Positions 13,201 to 28,200 of a stretch of DNA of 64,000 nt are shown in pieces (position 1 is the stretch's first letter; the number at the start of each line of letters is the position of its first letter). Where the stretch lies: contig OU862907.1 of NCBI GenBank assembly GCA_917880885.1, forward strand, positions 65,715,072 to 65,779,071, read 5' to 3'. The DNA is from Limnephilus marmoratus (taxonomy: Eukaryota; Arthropoda; Insecta; Trichoptera; Limnephilidae). Both the position numbers and the translations under genes were made by a program. Under the pieces are notes generated by a model, which was not told the DNA's origin, made no database searches, and saw only the letters and a program-made list of their open reading frames with translations.

Positions 13201-16200
13201 AATCAAAGTATGTACCATTGCTATCTATGCACTTTTGCCATCTCATAGGTAGTTCATCGATCCCTTTACTAAAAAAACCTTTCGGACGGGAATCAATAAA
13301 ATCTTTGAAGGCGGTTTGGACTGCCCCATCGGAGTTGAATTTTTTCCCTTGCAAGAAGTTATCCAAATTTCGAAAAAAATGTTAATCTGTTGGGGCAAGG
13401 TCCGGAGAGTACGGTGGATGTCTTAGACATTCCAATTGAAGCTCCTCTAATTTGGTAGCCGTCTGTTGTGCAGTGTGTGGTCTAGCGGTCAACGCGCGTT
13501 TGTTGATTTGCTTCACTCAATTCGTGAGGTACCTACCTTTCAAGCTTTTTCACCTTCCCAATTTGCTTCAAATGGATTAAAACAGTTTTATCACTAACAC
13601 CGCCGCCTGCAGCTAACTCGGACGTGGTTTACGATGGATCCGCTTCCACAATAGCCTTCAATTCTTCATTATCAACTTTGGTCTCCGGCCGTCCACGGGG
13701 CTTGTTCTGCAGGTAGAAATTTCCAGAACGAAAACGTTGGAACCAAAAATGCACTGTGTTTTCTTTTGCGGCACCGTCGCCATACACATCATTAATCCTT
13801 CGAGCCGTATCTGCAGCACTGGTGCCATGGTGGAACTCGTACTTGTAAATAACGCGATATTTCAAGTTTTCCATTTTGTAAACTAAGTGAAGCAAAGAAA
13901 AAATACAATTAAGGAAAAAACAAATGAATTATAATTTTCGAAACACAAATACATGAGTAAATAGCTGTATAAATTTGAATTTGGAATTCCTAACCAAAGA
14001 GAAGTATTCGAGATCAAAGTTGCCAGTACGGCAAAAAGCCAATTTCATTTGTAAGGACCTAATATTTTTCAAAAAAATGTTGCCGAATCAATGAGATAAT
14101 TGCCTTTTTAAACCGAAAAGCAATCGGAGACATTTAAAATGGTGCCAATATTTGGCAAAAATCGCTCCAGTGGTTAAAGGGACTTACTTTAAAAATGTAA
14201 ATAAATAATAAAGAAATTTATTAATAAATGATAGATTAATTCACTGGATTGATTGAATGAAAGAAATTTAAGTAAAAGAATTATTCATTGATTTATTAAT
14301 TAGAAGTGTTGATTATCTAATGAATGGTTACCGGGACGGCGGTACCCATACCCACCTCACAAATTGTAAATTAGATTATTACTGATGCAGCATCTGTGCA
14401 GGTACATGGCTGCTGTTCTGGCCGTGCGGCTGGTCCATCCTGCTGGCCTCCAGCCCGGAGGTGGCCTCCGCCTCCAGCACCCTGGGTATGTTGGGCCTCT
14501 TCTCTCTGGGGGCACTTGTGATGCGAGGGGCTGGATGTACAATCAATGATCTGTGGGATAGGGACATTGATGCCAAGGTAAATAAATTAAAATACTTGCG
14601 GCGTGCAAAAACTGTGTTTATCTAACTTACTCCATCCTTATACATTAACATAATTACTACTCATAATGAAACCCTAACACGGCGCTGTAGCGTCGCGTTA
14701 GCCTACACTGCTCAGGTTAAAAATCTTTACTCATAATCATAAATTTTCCCAATATTGCTCAACAGCTGGATTATGGGTTATGATTTTTTTACGGTAGCAA
14801 CACCCTGCTCCAAAGCTGAAAAATGCGGTCAATTTGGCATTTCGCGGCGTGTTGCCAACTTCACGTTTATTCATACGTCAAAATATTTATTCGGCGAGAT
14901 TGTTTTGTGTTTCACGTTTTAAAAATAACTAAGAATTGACACAAAGAACTTGGAGATTGGTAGATATTTTGCCACCCCGTTTATTGTTCACATCCAACTA
15001 CGGCCGTACCAAGTCAATCAAAAGTCTCATGTTAACTTTTGTAAATCTATATTTAGACCTAAAATCTCCTTCCGTAAGTGCCGCAAATTTTCGGTAACGG
15101 TGGTGCACGAATGCCGCGAATACGGTCAATATTTGCCAAAGCTCCATTCAAAACGTCAAGATTCTATAAAAGGTCGCCTTTTCGAAAGTTATACCTACTG
15201 CCGTAGGACTCCAGATACTAATATCTACAGCCTGTATGTCGGACGAATATCTACAGCTCATATGTTGAACTAATATCTACGAACTTCAGAGTGTTGACTA
15301 ATATCTACATAGCTAAGGTTGGACGAATATCTATGACGGTTCCAGTGTTGACTAATATCTACAGAGCGTAGGTTGAACTAATATCTGCAGAGCGTAGGTT
15401 GGACTAATCAGCTAAATGTTTCCAATAGTCCGATATTAGGGATTGTTACATACATACTTGATAAATTAAGTTTTTTAAACTGCATACGCAATATTACGTT
15501 ATTCCAATATGCTATACATAATTGCAAATCCAACCTCTGCCAGTGCTGTAGATATTCGTCAACACTTTGTTTCTCATAGATATTAGTTCGATTTTTTCAG
15601 TTTTTGCAATTACTGTAGATATTAGTAGACGCCTCCCTGCCGTAGTACTGAGTTAACCCTGGTGATCGGGTGATTTAAATTCTGACAGCTATTAAATCTC
15701 CCGTACAGCGACGGGGTAAGAAAACGCGCATGCGCGCGGTTGACTCACCATTATGAGTAACAATTTCACCTAGTGGTGTTACTTTACTTTGCGATTATGA
15801 GTAAGACTAAATATTTGGGTTTAATAATTGACAACTAGCAGTAAAAACCTGCGGAGCGGGTTAGGCGCTAGGCCCTGCGGACTGCTTTTGGTTGGACACA
15901 TTTAACTGATTATCTAAATTTTGGAATTTTATTATAGGTAGTAGCTGTTTCCCGGCAGCGTTGCAATGCCATTCAAAGAAATAAATTGTTTCTCCATGCA
16001 TGTCCTTTCCCCCCTGTCCTGTCCCCGTTCCCCTCCTGCGTCCACTTACCCTCTTACTTTCCCCAACCACCTTCTCCGCCTTCCCCCTCCCTCGTCACCC
16101 TCCCCCTCCCTCCTTCCCTCCCTGCCGCTAAAATCCCTCACTCGCGCGCTCCCTGTAGTAATTTTTTAAATTCAGATTTCATAACGCCAGAGCTTACCAT

Positions 16201-19200
16201 TATATATAGAAACACTTTTCTGCTAAAATGCATTGTTCTGTAAAAATTTTGAGTCAATCCGTCGATTACTTTCCGAGATTTGCGATCTCAAACATTTGGA
16301 ACCTAAATTTTTATATCTATAATATAATTATTATATAACTCAATTTGGGAGGCGGGATTGGGTACCGCCGCCACGGGAACCTTTATTGGATAACCAACAC
16401 CTCTGCCATAGGTCACCCCAAGTGGTTCGCTACGTTTGGTGATTTAGCAGGGGTGCCCGGGTTCATGGGGTGAGGTTTGTCTAGGTATTGGAGGCTGATG
16501 ACAAGGACACACTGAACCCCAGATTCCTACCCACCCCATAAACCCTTTTCCTTCCCAGAACTCTCCTCTCCTTCCTTTCCCCAAAAAAACCCTCCACACA
16601 GCATCCCCAAAGATGACATACGCCCTGAGGGAAATTATTTTCCTCAGGGCCTCCTGTGTGGAGCTCATGTAAAAATAAATAAAAATGAATCACTGAATGT
16701 GTTGCTAAGCGCATAACTTTCGAACGACTGCACCAAATTGGATAATTCTTTTTTTTGTGTGTTCGTTATTGTCAGGACAAGGTTTTTTTAAAACTTCCGG
16801 TGAGCTCTGGCATTATGAAATTTGTATTAAAAAATTGCTATTGGGTGGCACGCACGGAAGACGCTATTGCTATGGAAAACGGGAGGGAGGGAGAGATGGG
16901 GGAGGGGAATCTGGGGGGGTTCGCGGGACGTGGAAGGGGGGGGGGGGGGGGAGTGGGGAGAGGGAAGGTGGAGGTGACGGAGTGGGAACGCGAGAGGGGA
17001 AGAGGACGCAGGAGAAGAAGGGGAGGCGGAAGGGGAACGGGACGAATGGGAAAGGACACTCAGGGAGAAACAATTTCTTTATTAACCCCTCCGCAACGTA
17101 AGCGGATATAAGCGGTAGAAATAGGACAGCAGTCAAGTACAATATGCATGTTTATACGTCAGCGTGTGTGTTTCCATAGAAATCGTTCTAACTCCGTTAT
17201 TGTTTTAGTTACATCCCTAAAACAAAAAGTAAAAGGTCGATAGTAGATCAAGCTGTACATCCCTATCAAGTTGTCTATAGAAATACATAACAGGAATCAG
17301 CTGTCAGTCGCGTAGTTGACAAAAATATTTACCCGCGCAAATTTACTACCGGCGGCTCGTCCGCGCTCGACATTTTTAATTTTTATTAAATATTTTTATA
17401 TGATATGATAAAAAAGTGAGGTGACAAAAGTGTTTATTATACATTTATATAATAGAATAAGTATTGTTGTTTACATAATCTGTGATTTTAGTACCGTTTT
17501 CACTATTTTAAATGTTTGCGTTCTAAATTTTAATACAGGGTGCGGCAGAGAGGACGGACGGTTTTAAAAAAATCATAAAATAGTAAGTTCTCAACGAAAT
17601 AGCATTTGAGACAGTCTAGTGTGGAAAATCACATCAGGCATGTGGTGGCCGAAATCGTTGATGCAGTGCTGGAGGCGTTCTTGGAAGTTCGCGTAGAATC
17701 TCTCCGACATCGCTCTCTCAACTTGGGCGACTTCCACGTGAATTGCGTCCTTCAATTCGTCCAGAGTTCGAACTGTTCACTGAGCTCCTCTTGGTCTTCT
17801 GTTGATCAGTTCACCACGTCTGCGAAGTGATTCAACCCAACGAAGGATGGTGTTTCGAGAGGGAACAGCTCTATTCCGATGAATATTGAAGTGGCGACGA
17901 AACTCACGCTGTACGACGGTGACTGACTCATTATTTCGGACGAAACAATCATAGGCGAAAATGCGGTGCTCCAACGTCCACGGCTCCATGACGACAACTG
18001 GTAAAACAATACTAGGAACTCATGAGTCAAGCGGCACTTCCCTCACCTCTCTCGTAGACGGAGGGGGAGAGTACTACCCATCTCAAAAACGTCCATCCTC
18101 TCTGCCGCACCCTGTATTTACAAATGCTAATATTTATTTAAATGTAACCTTTCTAAAACAGTTTTTACTATTCGGCTACATTCAGAAATGTTTCATTTAT
18201 AGAACTTTAATTGTGAAGCGGTAATAACAAAAAGTTTTTGTAAAATGTCATTTCATTTGAGACAGTTTAAGTGCTTAAAGGGCGAATTTCGGAGGGGTTA
18301 AATGGCACAGCAACGCATGCCGGGGACCAGCTAATCTTATATAATCTCGTGTCACAATGTTTGTGGTCGCGCTCCTCCAAAACGGCTTGAGCGATTTTTA
18401 TGAATTTTTTTATGTATATTTGGTACGTATGAGAATAGGTCATCAAGTATATTTCATACCGCTAGGTGATTAGGTGTCCCGATCCAGAAAAAAAAATCAT
18501 ATTTTTTTGCGTAAAAGAGTAACAAACATACAAATTTCTTCTACTAATATTATAAAGGCGAAAGTTGGTCTGGATGTATGTTTGTTACTCTTTCACGCAA
18601 AAACTACTGAATGGATTTAAAAAATTGTCGCCTTGGAAACGATGTTTTTTTTTTCTTTTTTTTTAATTAAGCAATTCACCCTAAAAAGAGTGCTTTGTTG
18701 GTGTCGTACTTAATCCTTCTTCTTCTTTGATGGCGCTACAGTCCATATCGAGCTTTGGCCTCCTGCAACAGTCGCCTCCAACTCTTCCTGTCCTCAGCGG
18801 CTGACTTCCAATTTGGTACCTGGAGAAGCTGTGCTGCATCCCCTCTTACTTCGTCGTACTTAATATCTATCTAAAAAAAAATCATCGAAATGTATTTATG
18901 CACATTAACCTGAACGACTGCACCAAATTGAATAATTCTTTTTTTTTGTTCGTTATTTTGTACAAAACTTCCGTTGAGTTCTGACATTATGAAATTTGTA
19001 TAAAAAATTATAATAGGTGGCATGCGAGTAATTTGAAAACTGAATGTATCGGGAATGAATGCGAGTGGTGAGAGGGGGGAGGTGGTGTCGAGAGGGGAAA
19101 AGGGGAGGGGGGTGAGGGTGGGGGGAGGGGGTTCGGGGAGGGAGAGGGAAGGAAGGGGAAAGGGGAAGGATGGAGGAGGGTGTGGGGGAAGGGGTGGGTG

Positions 19201-22200
19201 GAGGTTGATGGGGGAGTGGAGTAGGGAGAGGGAAGGTGGAGGAGGCGGAGTGGGAAACCCCTAATACCATGCGAGCGAAGCCGCGGGGAAAAAGCTAGTG
19301 ATATAATAATTTTAAATAGGTACCTATATTAGGTACCAAATTTAATTGATTGTTCTTATAATATACAAAAATTAATATTTGTTATATACGAAAAATGAAA
19401 ATAAGATTAAAAAAAATTGGAATATGTGGCACGCGGGCTTTTTGAAAACTGAATGTACTGGGACTGAATATATGGAGGGGAGAGGAATGGAGACGCACGG
19501 GAAAGGATGTGCATAGAGAAACAATTTATTTCTTTGAATATGGCATTGCAATGCATGCCGGGAACCAGCTATTAGACAATATATATAAAAAATATTCAAT
19601 ACTACAAACTTTCAAATAAATACAGCTAAATAACTCGCATTTTAATATTTCAGCAACACATCAGAATTATATAAAAATCCCGAAATGTATTACCAAACAC
19701 ATTCAAAATACCAATCTGTTTCTAGGTATGACTTATTTCAACAACCTGCTGTTAAGTGCCTCCGTTCATGACGCTACTTACAAGCTACGCGATCCTCGTG
19801 AGCGTATCATACGCACCGATCGTAAGTACCCCCATACGATTTTGCTGGTGCCCGACGCGACGTCTATCGGTTTCCAATCAGTATCACGATACCGACAGTG
19901 CTGATCGCATGCGACGCGTCGCATCATTTGTGTCTGATACTTATTCGTTTGACGTTTGACAGAAATGGCGTAGGAACATGAAAGTAATGTTAGATTTGTT
20001 CTGGAAGTGGAAAAAATGGAGGCGTCTACTAATATCTACAGGAATTCCAAAAACTGAACAAATCGGACTAATATCTATGAGAACCAAAGTGTGGACGAAT
20101 ATCTACAGCACTGGCAGAGGTTGGATTTGCAATTATGTATAGCATATTGGAATAATGTAATATTGCGTATGCAGTTTAAAAAACTTATTTTATGTATGTA
20201 TTGTATGTAAAAATCCCTAATATCGGACTATTGGACACATTTAGCTGATTATTAAGGATTTGGGTATTTGTTTTAACAGCTTTCTTTATTTCGAGTGCTT
20301 CTAAATAATTTAGTCTGTTACCATGACCATTTCTATGTCAGTTAGGTTAGGTTAGGTTGTGGTGCCGTGTATTTCAAAATAAATAAATATCTTAGTATTA
20401 TTACCTCCATGTTTGTTCAATAAATTATTGTCCTCGTAAACAGCAAAATACGTAATATTATTCAAAGACTTCATGTGCGTACTTATAACGTTTAAGCCTT
20501 TACGTTATTAGTAATTACGTAATTGACCGCCCTCTGTAGATATTAGTCCAACCTACGCTCCATAGATATTAGTCATCACTGGGACCATCATAGATATTCG
20601 TCCGACCTTAGCTCTGTAGGTATTAGTCCTCACTCTGAAGTTCATAGATATTTGTCCAACATATGAGCTGTAGATATTCGTCCGACATACAGTATCTGTA
20701 GTTGAAAAAATGCATGTTTATATAACTATACTTTACCAGAATACGTAAGAAAGGATTTAGTGGAGAAGGCATGGATTGATGTTGAAAAAAAGTCATATGA
20801 CATCGCTTGACATCGTGTTTACTGCGCGGCTGCGCGTGAAAAATGATCAAGTTCAGTATATTTCGGGTAGCGCCGTGTACGGAGACCAGCATTAAAAAGT
20901 AGTATATCAGCAGGGTACTTGTGGTTGCGTCACAATTACGTAGATTGTAAGTATCTCCATGAACAGAGGGCCTAAATCTAAAAATTATCAAAAACTAGCT
21001 GACCCGGCCACGCATTGCTGTGGCTAATAAAACACAACGTCATCTACTGGATGGTTATCCAAACTTTATAGCCACCGCCGTTTTTGAGTTTATCGCGAAA
21101 TATATATTTATATTTAATTTATAATACGTAGAGATGGTGTGAAAGATTATAATAATGTGCATGAAATGCTTGGGGTAACTAACGTATTTACGAGTAAGTT
21201 AATAAGGATTAATACTGTATCCGTCTAAATAACTTTTCAATCACCGCAATGTACGTGACCATTTTTTTAGAAGATAGAATGGGTATAGTAAGCTATCCGT
21301 AAAATATAGATATATGCCTTCGCGGACTTTTTTGTAGATCTATAAAAGAGGAATATCCCACCATGCATTGTTTTGTTATATCCCCAAAGGATTAGGCAGC
21401 GTTTTCGATGAAAGCTACCAGGCGGCTTGACTTTTTCCGACACTTCTAACAATTATCGTTATGTTTCAACCAATTTACACAAATCCTTGACAAATTACAT
21501 ACCTAAACCTTCCTCACGAAACATTCTATCTATTGGTGAAAACCGCATGAAAATCCGTTTAGTAGTTTTCGAGTTTATCGTGAACAGACAGACAGACGGC
21601 GCGGGGGACTTTAATTTATAATTTGTAGAGATAATCATGAATTCTAACTTAAATTGACAAATTACCAGAAACTTCTGCAAGAGTTCTTATCTATTATTAT
21701 TATTTTTTTATCTTCAAATCTATTATTGTTAAATCTTGAATTTTTTGTACTTATCTTTTTGTTATCATTTGCAATATTTTATTATTTACTTATCAACTGA
21801 GTGATCATGCGAAATAAATTAATTTGCCTAGATTGCTTGAGATTTCGCAGAAGGTCATTTTTTAAATTTTTCGCCAACATTAAAAAAAATCATACCTTCA
21901 AATTTTAACATGGAGACATAAAAACTTATTATAGTGCTATATAGCCAATGAATTAACCTGTATTTTAACATTTATCTCATATTTGTAGAATGTATAAAAA
22001 AAATCGTAAAATTTATAATCGCGCCAATCCTGTGGGTTTTTTACTTGAAACTGCCGTGAGGGATACTTATTCGAGTCAACATAGAATATTTTCGATTTCT
22101 GTATGTTGTTTGTGGTATACTTGATAATGAAAGGTGCATATCTATGCAAAAATGACTTAATTTTAACCGTAAACAGCTGATCAAAAATTCGTTGTGAAAA

Positions 22201-25200
22201 AAATATTTTTAAAATTTATTTTTAACATCGTTCTAAAATAGTCTACGAAGTTCGATTTTGCGACATCTATGGTCATAATAGATAGAGAATTTCAATAGCT
22301 TCGTTTTAAAATAAATGGCCGACCAAGGAAATGTTTTAAATAATTACAATAAATGTTTTACGAATGGTAGGAAAATGTGGTCCATTTTTGGGCCGCTATC
22401 AATCGCAGAAAAATAAAAGTGGTCGCTCCAGTGAATAAACTAAATAGTGTTTGTCTATCTACTGTCACATCTATCAAGGACTTTGGGGTCACTCTAGACT
22501 GCAAACTTTCTTTCCGTGATCAGCTATAAAATATAAAAGATCATAGCACGTCAAATAACGCTCTACATACAATCCCTTTAGACCATTCACACCCTAAGCG
22601 GTTTATGCGCAGATCAACCAAAGCCAATACACATCTTACGCCGTAACCGCTCCTGAGGCGATATACGAAAAGTTATCTGCTCCCTTCTCCGCCAAAAACA
22701 GGAGAGGTGGTCATTTTAATTACGGAGCTGCCTAAACCGGCGGATGACAGATGTCAAATTGACAGATTCAGTACAAATAAATGTGCATTCCGTGGCCGCT
22801 CCCTAATTCATCTAAATTTTGCTACTAATAATTTAAATTTTTTATGATAATAATTTTGGTTTCAGGTGGAGCGTACAAAGAACCGGCCGCTTGTGAGCGG
22901 TGCTATCACTAAAAAGGCTGCGATTGTTTTCCTCGCGGCGCAATTGAGTGTAGGCCTCACCATCCTTCTGCAGCTCAACTGGTTCAGTATCGCCCTGGGA
23001 GCCTCCAGCATGGGTAGGCAGATAAAATCTTTATTTAACCCTTAAAAATCTATTTGTTCAGTTTTCGGAACAATTCATACAGGTCTCATAGAAATCTTTG
23101 TATCTCTCTTACTATCATAGTGAGAAATCCTACTAATATTATAAAGGCGAAATTTTGTATGGATGTATGTTTGTTACTCTTTCACGCTTAAACTACTAAA
23201 TGGACTTTAAAAATTCTTTCACTAATAGAAAGCTACATTATTTGCGAGTAATATAGGCTGTATATATAAGTAAGCTCTGGCGTTATGAATAAGCTCTGGT
23301 GCTTTGAAATCATTTGTCATATGTTTTCTGCCCCTAACAAAATCGAGTTATTGTAAACGTCAGAAGAAAAGCAAATCAAACGGTTGCCAATGGAAACAAT
23401 GTTGGCGTCGTAGTTAATATTAGGTCCTTACATATGAAATTGGCGTTTTGCCGTACTGGCAACTTTGATCCCAAATATCTTCTCTTTGGTTAGGAATTCC
23501 AAATTCAAATTTATACAGCTTTTTACTCATGTATTTGTGTTTCGAAAATTATAATTCATTTGTTTTTTCCTTAAATGTTTTTTTTCTTTGCGTCACTTAG
23601 TTTACAAAATGGAAAACTTGAAATATCGCGTTATTTACAAGTACGAGTTCCACCGTGGCACCAGTGCTGCAGAAACGGCTCGAAGGATTAATTATGTGTA
23701 TGGCGACAAGGTATGAAGAAAATACAGTGCGTTTTTGGTTCCAACGTTTTCGTTCTGGAAATTTCGACCTGCAGAACAAGCCCCGTGGACGGCCGGAGAC
23801 CAAAGTTGATAATGAAGAATTGGAAGCTTTTGACAAGGGAAAAAATTCAACTCCGATGGGGCAGTCCAAACCGCCTTCAAAGATTTTATTGATTCCCGTC
23901 CGAATGGTTTTTTTTAGTAAAGGGATCGATGAACTACCTATGAGATGGCAAAAGTGCATAGATAGCAATGGTACATACTTTGGTTAAATAAATATATTAT
24001 ATAAAAAAAAATCGACTTTATGTTCCTCCCATACAAAACACCAATTTCAAATGTAAGGACCTAAATCTATCTCTAAAAATGAATCGCAGAAATGTGTGTG
24101 GGCACATTACTTCCAAACGATTGCACCAAATTGGATAATTCTTTATTTTATATAAAACTACTGGTGAGCTCTGGCATTATGAAATTTGTATAAAAAAATT
24201 GCAATAGTGGCACGATAGCAGTTTGAAAACTGAATGTACCGGGAATTAATGTATGGAATGCGGGAGGGTGGAGGGGGGGAGGACTGACCCGGCCACGCAT
24301 TGCTGTGGCTATTGAAACACAACGCCATCTACTGGATGGTTACCCAACCTTTTAACTCACACCGCCATCTCTTAATTTGCATACAAATCAAATCCACACT
24401 GCCCGCTTGCAGCATGCTGGTCCACCACCTACAGACATTCTTCTTTAATTATATATTTCAACCAATTTACACAAAACCTTGACAAATGATATACCTAAAC
24501 CTTCCTCATGAATCACTCTATCTATTGGTGAAAACTGCATGAAAATCCGTTAAGTAGTTTTTGAGTTTATCGCGAACAAACAGACGCGGCGGAGGACTTT
24601 AATTTATAATATGTACAAAAACTTACCTCAAAAGAAGTATAATGAAAGAAAATTTCCGACAGCAATTTGAAATAAAATTATAAAACTTTGTGAATTTTTT
24701 AAGAATTAATTTTATATAAAACTACAAAAAAGTGAGTCGACAATACATTTTTCTAGTAAAAAATGTACTTGTTTTTTTTTTTTTTCCTTATCAGTAATTT
24801 TAGTTAGAAAAAACGTAAAGTGAGCCATTTTTAAAACTTTTTTATGTTTGCAAGCAAATTTTTATATTTCAAAAATTATGTTTGTTTGGAATATAAAATT
24901 TGAAAGCGTATTTTATCACCTTAGAAAAACAGTTTTTAGCTTTCGGATATGTTTAGAAATATTCCATTTATTTGCATTTTAAGTGGAAATATTTTGACCA
25001 TTTGAAAAATATATGTCAAATTTCTGAAGGTTAACCCTTTGCATTCAACATCCTAACACTTAGGGGACGGATCTCTGCATTTGCCGGCCTCCGTGGTTGA
25101 GGGGCAAGGCTCTTGACTGGCGATACGGAGGTTGCGGTTCAAATCCCGGCGTGCACAAACAAATTTTATTTGATTGATGATTGTGTTTTTATGATTCAAT

Positions 25201-28200
25201 CATTTAATAATAATATAAGGTATATTTGCGGCACGTTCCAGAGTGGAAGATACTCTCGTCCTTTTTTTTCTTTACATTAACTCCACATAATTTGCATAAT
25301 TTCATGATGCCAGAACTCACTATTGTATACAGAAAACATCGCGGGCATGGACACATCAAATCCCCAAAGTTTCATCGCAATCGGATGAATGGTGTAGGAA
25401 ATAATTTCTTGATGCCAGAGCTCACTATTTTATATAAAAACCATCACGGGCATGCGCACATCAAATCTCCAAAGTTTCATGGCAATCGGCTGAATGGTTT
25501 AGCAATGCAAAAACAACTCGGATACAAACATTTTATTTTTATATAATAATTTTTATATAATGAGTAATAGAACACAACAAGTCAAAATTAACAACCATAT
25601 TAGCAATCCACTTTTTTTTTTTTTATTAAGGAGAAAATACAGATACAGACGTCAATTAACAAGAATATACAAAACAATTAATAGAGAATTCGCCTGCATC
25701 CAAACTATTTCTCACGAATTAACATTAACAGCAGATGAAAACATATACAAATACTTTTACCTTTAAATACAGAAAAGACGTATGTATATACATAAGTAAA
25801 TATTATTTTACAAATAGAGAGATGAAAAAAAAAATTGCAATATCCTTATAAAAGTTTACAAATTGATTTTGGAAAAATTTCCGATAACATACGGAGTTCC
25901 ACAAGGAAGCATTCTAGGGCCCGTTCTTTTCACTATTTAAATAAATGAACTTTGCAGCATGGAAATAAACGGTGAAATAATTAGTTAGGCAGACGACACA
26001 GTTTTACTCTTTAAATCTAAGGATTGGAATAATGTATTTAACATAGAAAATTTAGAAATCACTAGAGTAAAAACATGGCTAGACTCAAACATACTTACAC
26101 TAAACATATCGAAAACAAAATTTACAACTTACAGTATAAACAGCACGGGACAACCAAAAAACAACACAAACACCATAAAAATACACGAATGTTTAAATAA
26201 CAACATCTGCAATTGCCCTTCTCTAGAAAAAACAGAACAGATAAAGTATCTAGGAATCGTAATTGACCATAACCTAAAATGTACACATCATATCAAACAA
26301 ATCACAAATAAACTCCTTAAAACAATACACATTTTCCTAAACATAAGGAACATATATAAAATAAAACAAATGAAAACAATATATTTTGCACTTTGTCAAT
26401 CAATAATAGAATATGGAATAATTGTCTGGGGAGGAGCAACAAACTCAGCTATCGTTCACTTAGAAATCGCACAGAAAACGATCTTAAAGGTAATTCTTAA
26501 AAAACATAGACTAACTGATACAGACCAAATATTCAACATTTGTGACGTACTAGATATACGCCAATTATACGTTAAAACTCTACTAAACTACATTTTCGAC
26601 CAAAAAAACAAATTTCAACAATCTCAAAATATCACTAACAGACCAATAAGACAATCGTACAAAAATAACATAAAAACTCCGACAGTGAATACAAGCTTTG
26701 GAAAAAGGCACTATAAATGTCATGCTATAAAAGCATTCATCAATCTTACCCTTGAAAATAAAATAGAAGAAAACAAAAATAAATTCATACTCAAAATTAA
26801 AAATTGGATTAAAGAACAAAAAAGACAATATTTCCAAAATCTCATAACATAAAAAGAATAAAACACATAAATGTAACACACAAAAAAAAATCACATCATT
26901 AAAAAAAATATTTTACCTAAATTATAAATTTTTATTTTTTATTTAATTTTAGCATTCTTTTTTTTTTTTTTTTTCTTATGCAGCATTATTTTAATATTAT
27001 TTTTAAAGTAATATGTATTAATTTTTATTTTATAAAAGTGAGCTACCCAGTGAGGCCGACATTGCTGAATTGTATTTAAAAATGTTAGATATTATGACAA
27101 ATAAATAAATAAATATATATAGATTTTTTCACTCACCCTTTTATGCATTATTATTCATGCTGTCTCACTCATACACGTCTTACGGTTTGAAAGACATATG
27201 CATGTATGAGTGAGACATATATTCATACCGTAAGACATATATGTTCACCACACTAACTTGCGAATTTTATTACAGTGCTGGTGGTGCTATACCCGTTGGC
27301 AAAGCGCGTCATGGATTGCCCGCAACTAGTGTTAGGGCTCGCCTTCAACTGGGGGGCCCTGCTGGGCTGGTCTGCCCTCAGAGGGGGCCTAGACCTCTCT
27401 GTCTGCCTGCCCCTGTATGCGGCCGGCGTCTGCTGGACCCTGCTGTACGACACGGTGTACGCTCACCAGGATCGCGAGCATGATGCGCTTATCGGCGTGC
27501 GTTCCACCGCGCGGTTACTGGCCGGGGATACGCCAAAGTGGCTGGCGGGATTCGGCGCCGGAATGTTGGGAGCACTAGCGCTTGCTGGGCATGCCGCACA
27601 ACTGCATTGGCCGTACTATGCTTGCCTGACCGCCGTAGGAGCCCATCTTGCCACACAGGTATTTTATTGTAATGTATTTAAAAAGTGATTTTTGTCATAT
27701 ATTGACGCCATTTTAAATGTCTCCGGTTGCTTTTCGGATAAAAATGGCCCATTATCTCTTGAATCGGAAAACATTTTTTTTTAATAATTGTAACTCCCAC
27801 GTTTGTTATTTTGAACTTAAAACGAAGCTATTGAAATGCTTTATCTATTATGACCATAGATGTTGCAAATCCGAACTTCGTAGACTATTTTAGAACCATG
27901 TTAAAAATAAATTTTTACAATATTTTTTTAACGCAGAATTTTCGATCAACGATTTTACAGTTAAAATTAAGTCCCTTTTCCATAAATATACACCTTTCAT
28001 TATCAAGTATACCACAGACAACATACAGAAATCTGAAATATTCTATGTTGACTCGAGTAAGTACCCCTGACGGCAGTTTCAAAGTAACAAACACGCAGGA
28101 TTCGCGCGGTTATAAACTTTACGATTTTTTAATGTTTTTTTTACAAATATGAAATCAAAGGTCAAATAAAGGTTAATTTATTGGCTATATAGCACTATAA

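Larger units (their letters stand above)
12157..14173. mobile_element. TTAA-flanked MITE (family X) carrying two nested insertions
   Basis: The left end is TTAA then CCACTAGAGCGACAG; the right end is TCGCTCCAGTGG then TTAA. The inverted ends plus a TTAA target site point to the piggyBac superfamily. Without its two insertions (hAT 12395-12830, mariner 13122-14061) the element is ~640 bp. That matches family copies at about 21795-22434 and 27684-28353, which lack both insertions. It sits 228 bp upstream of COQ2 exon 2. Confidence 0.75.
16677..18336 (+). mobile_element. family C (Helitron-like) copy carrying a two-level nest
   Basis: The outer repeat runs to TTTCTTTATTAA at 17085 and resumes at 18298 with TTAAATGGCACAGCAACGCA, ending GGGGACCAGCTAA. 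In other copies these two halves are continuous (for example TTTCTTTATTAAATGGCA at 33946). The intervening 17086-18297 is therefore a clean insertion at TTAA. Confidence 0.75.

Noticed and set aside
20340..20360. Telomere-like GTTAGGTTAGGTTAGG
   Set aside because: Only three to four units inside an intronic repeat; no array.
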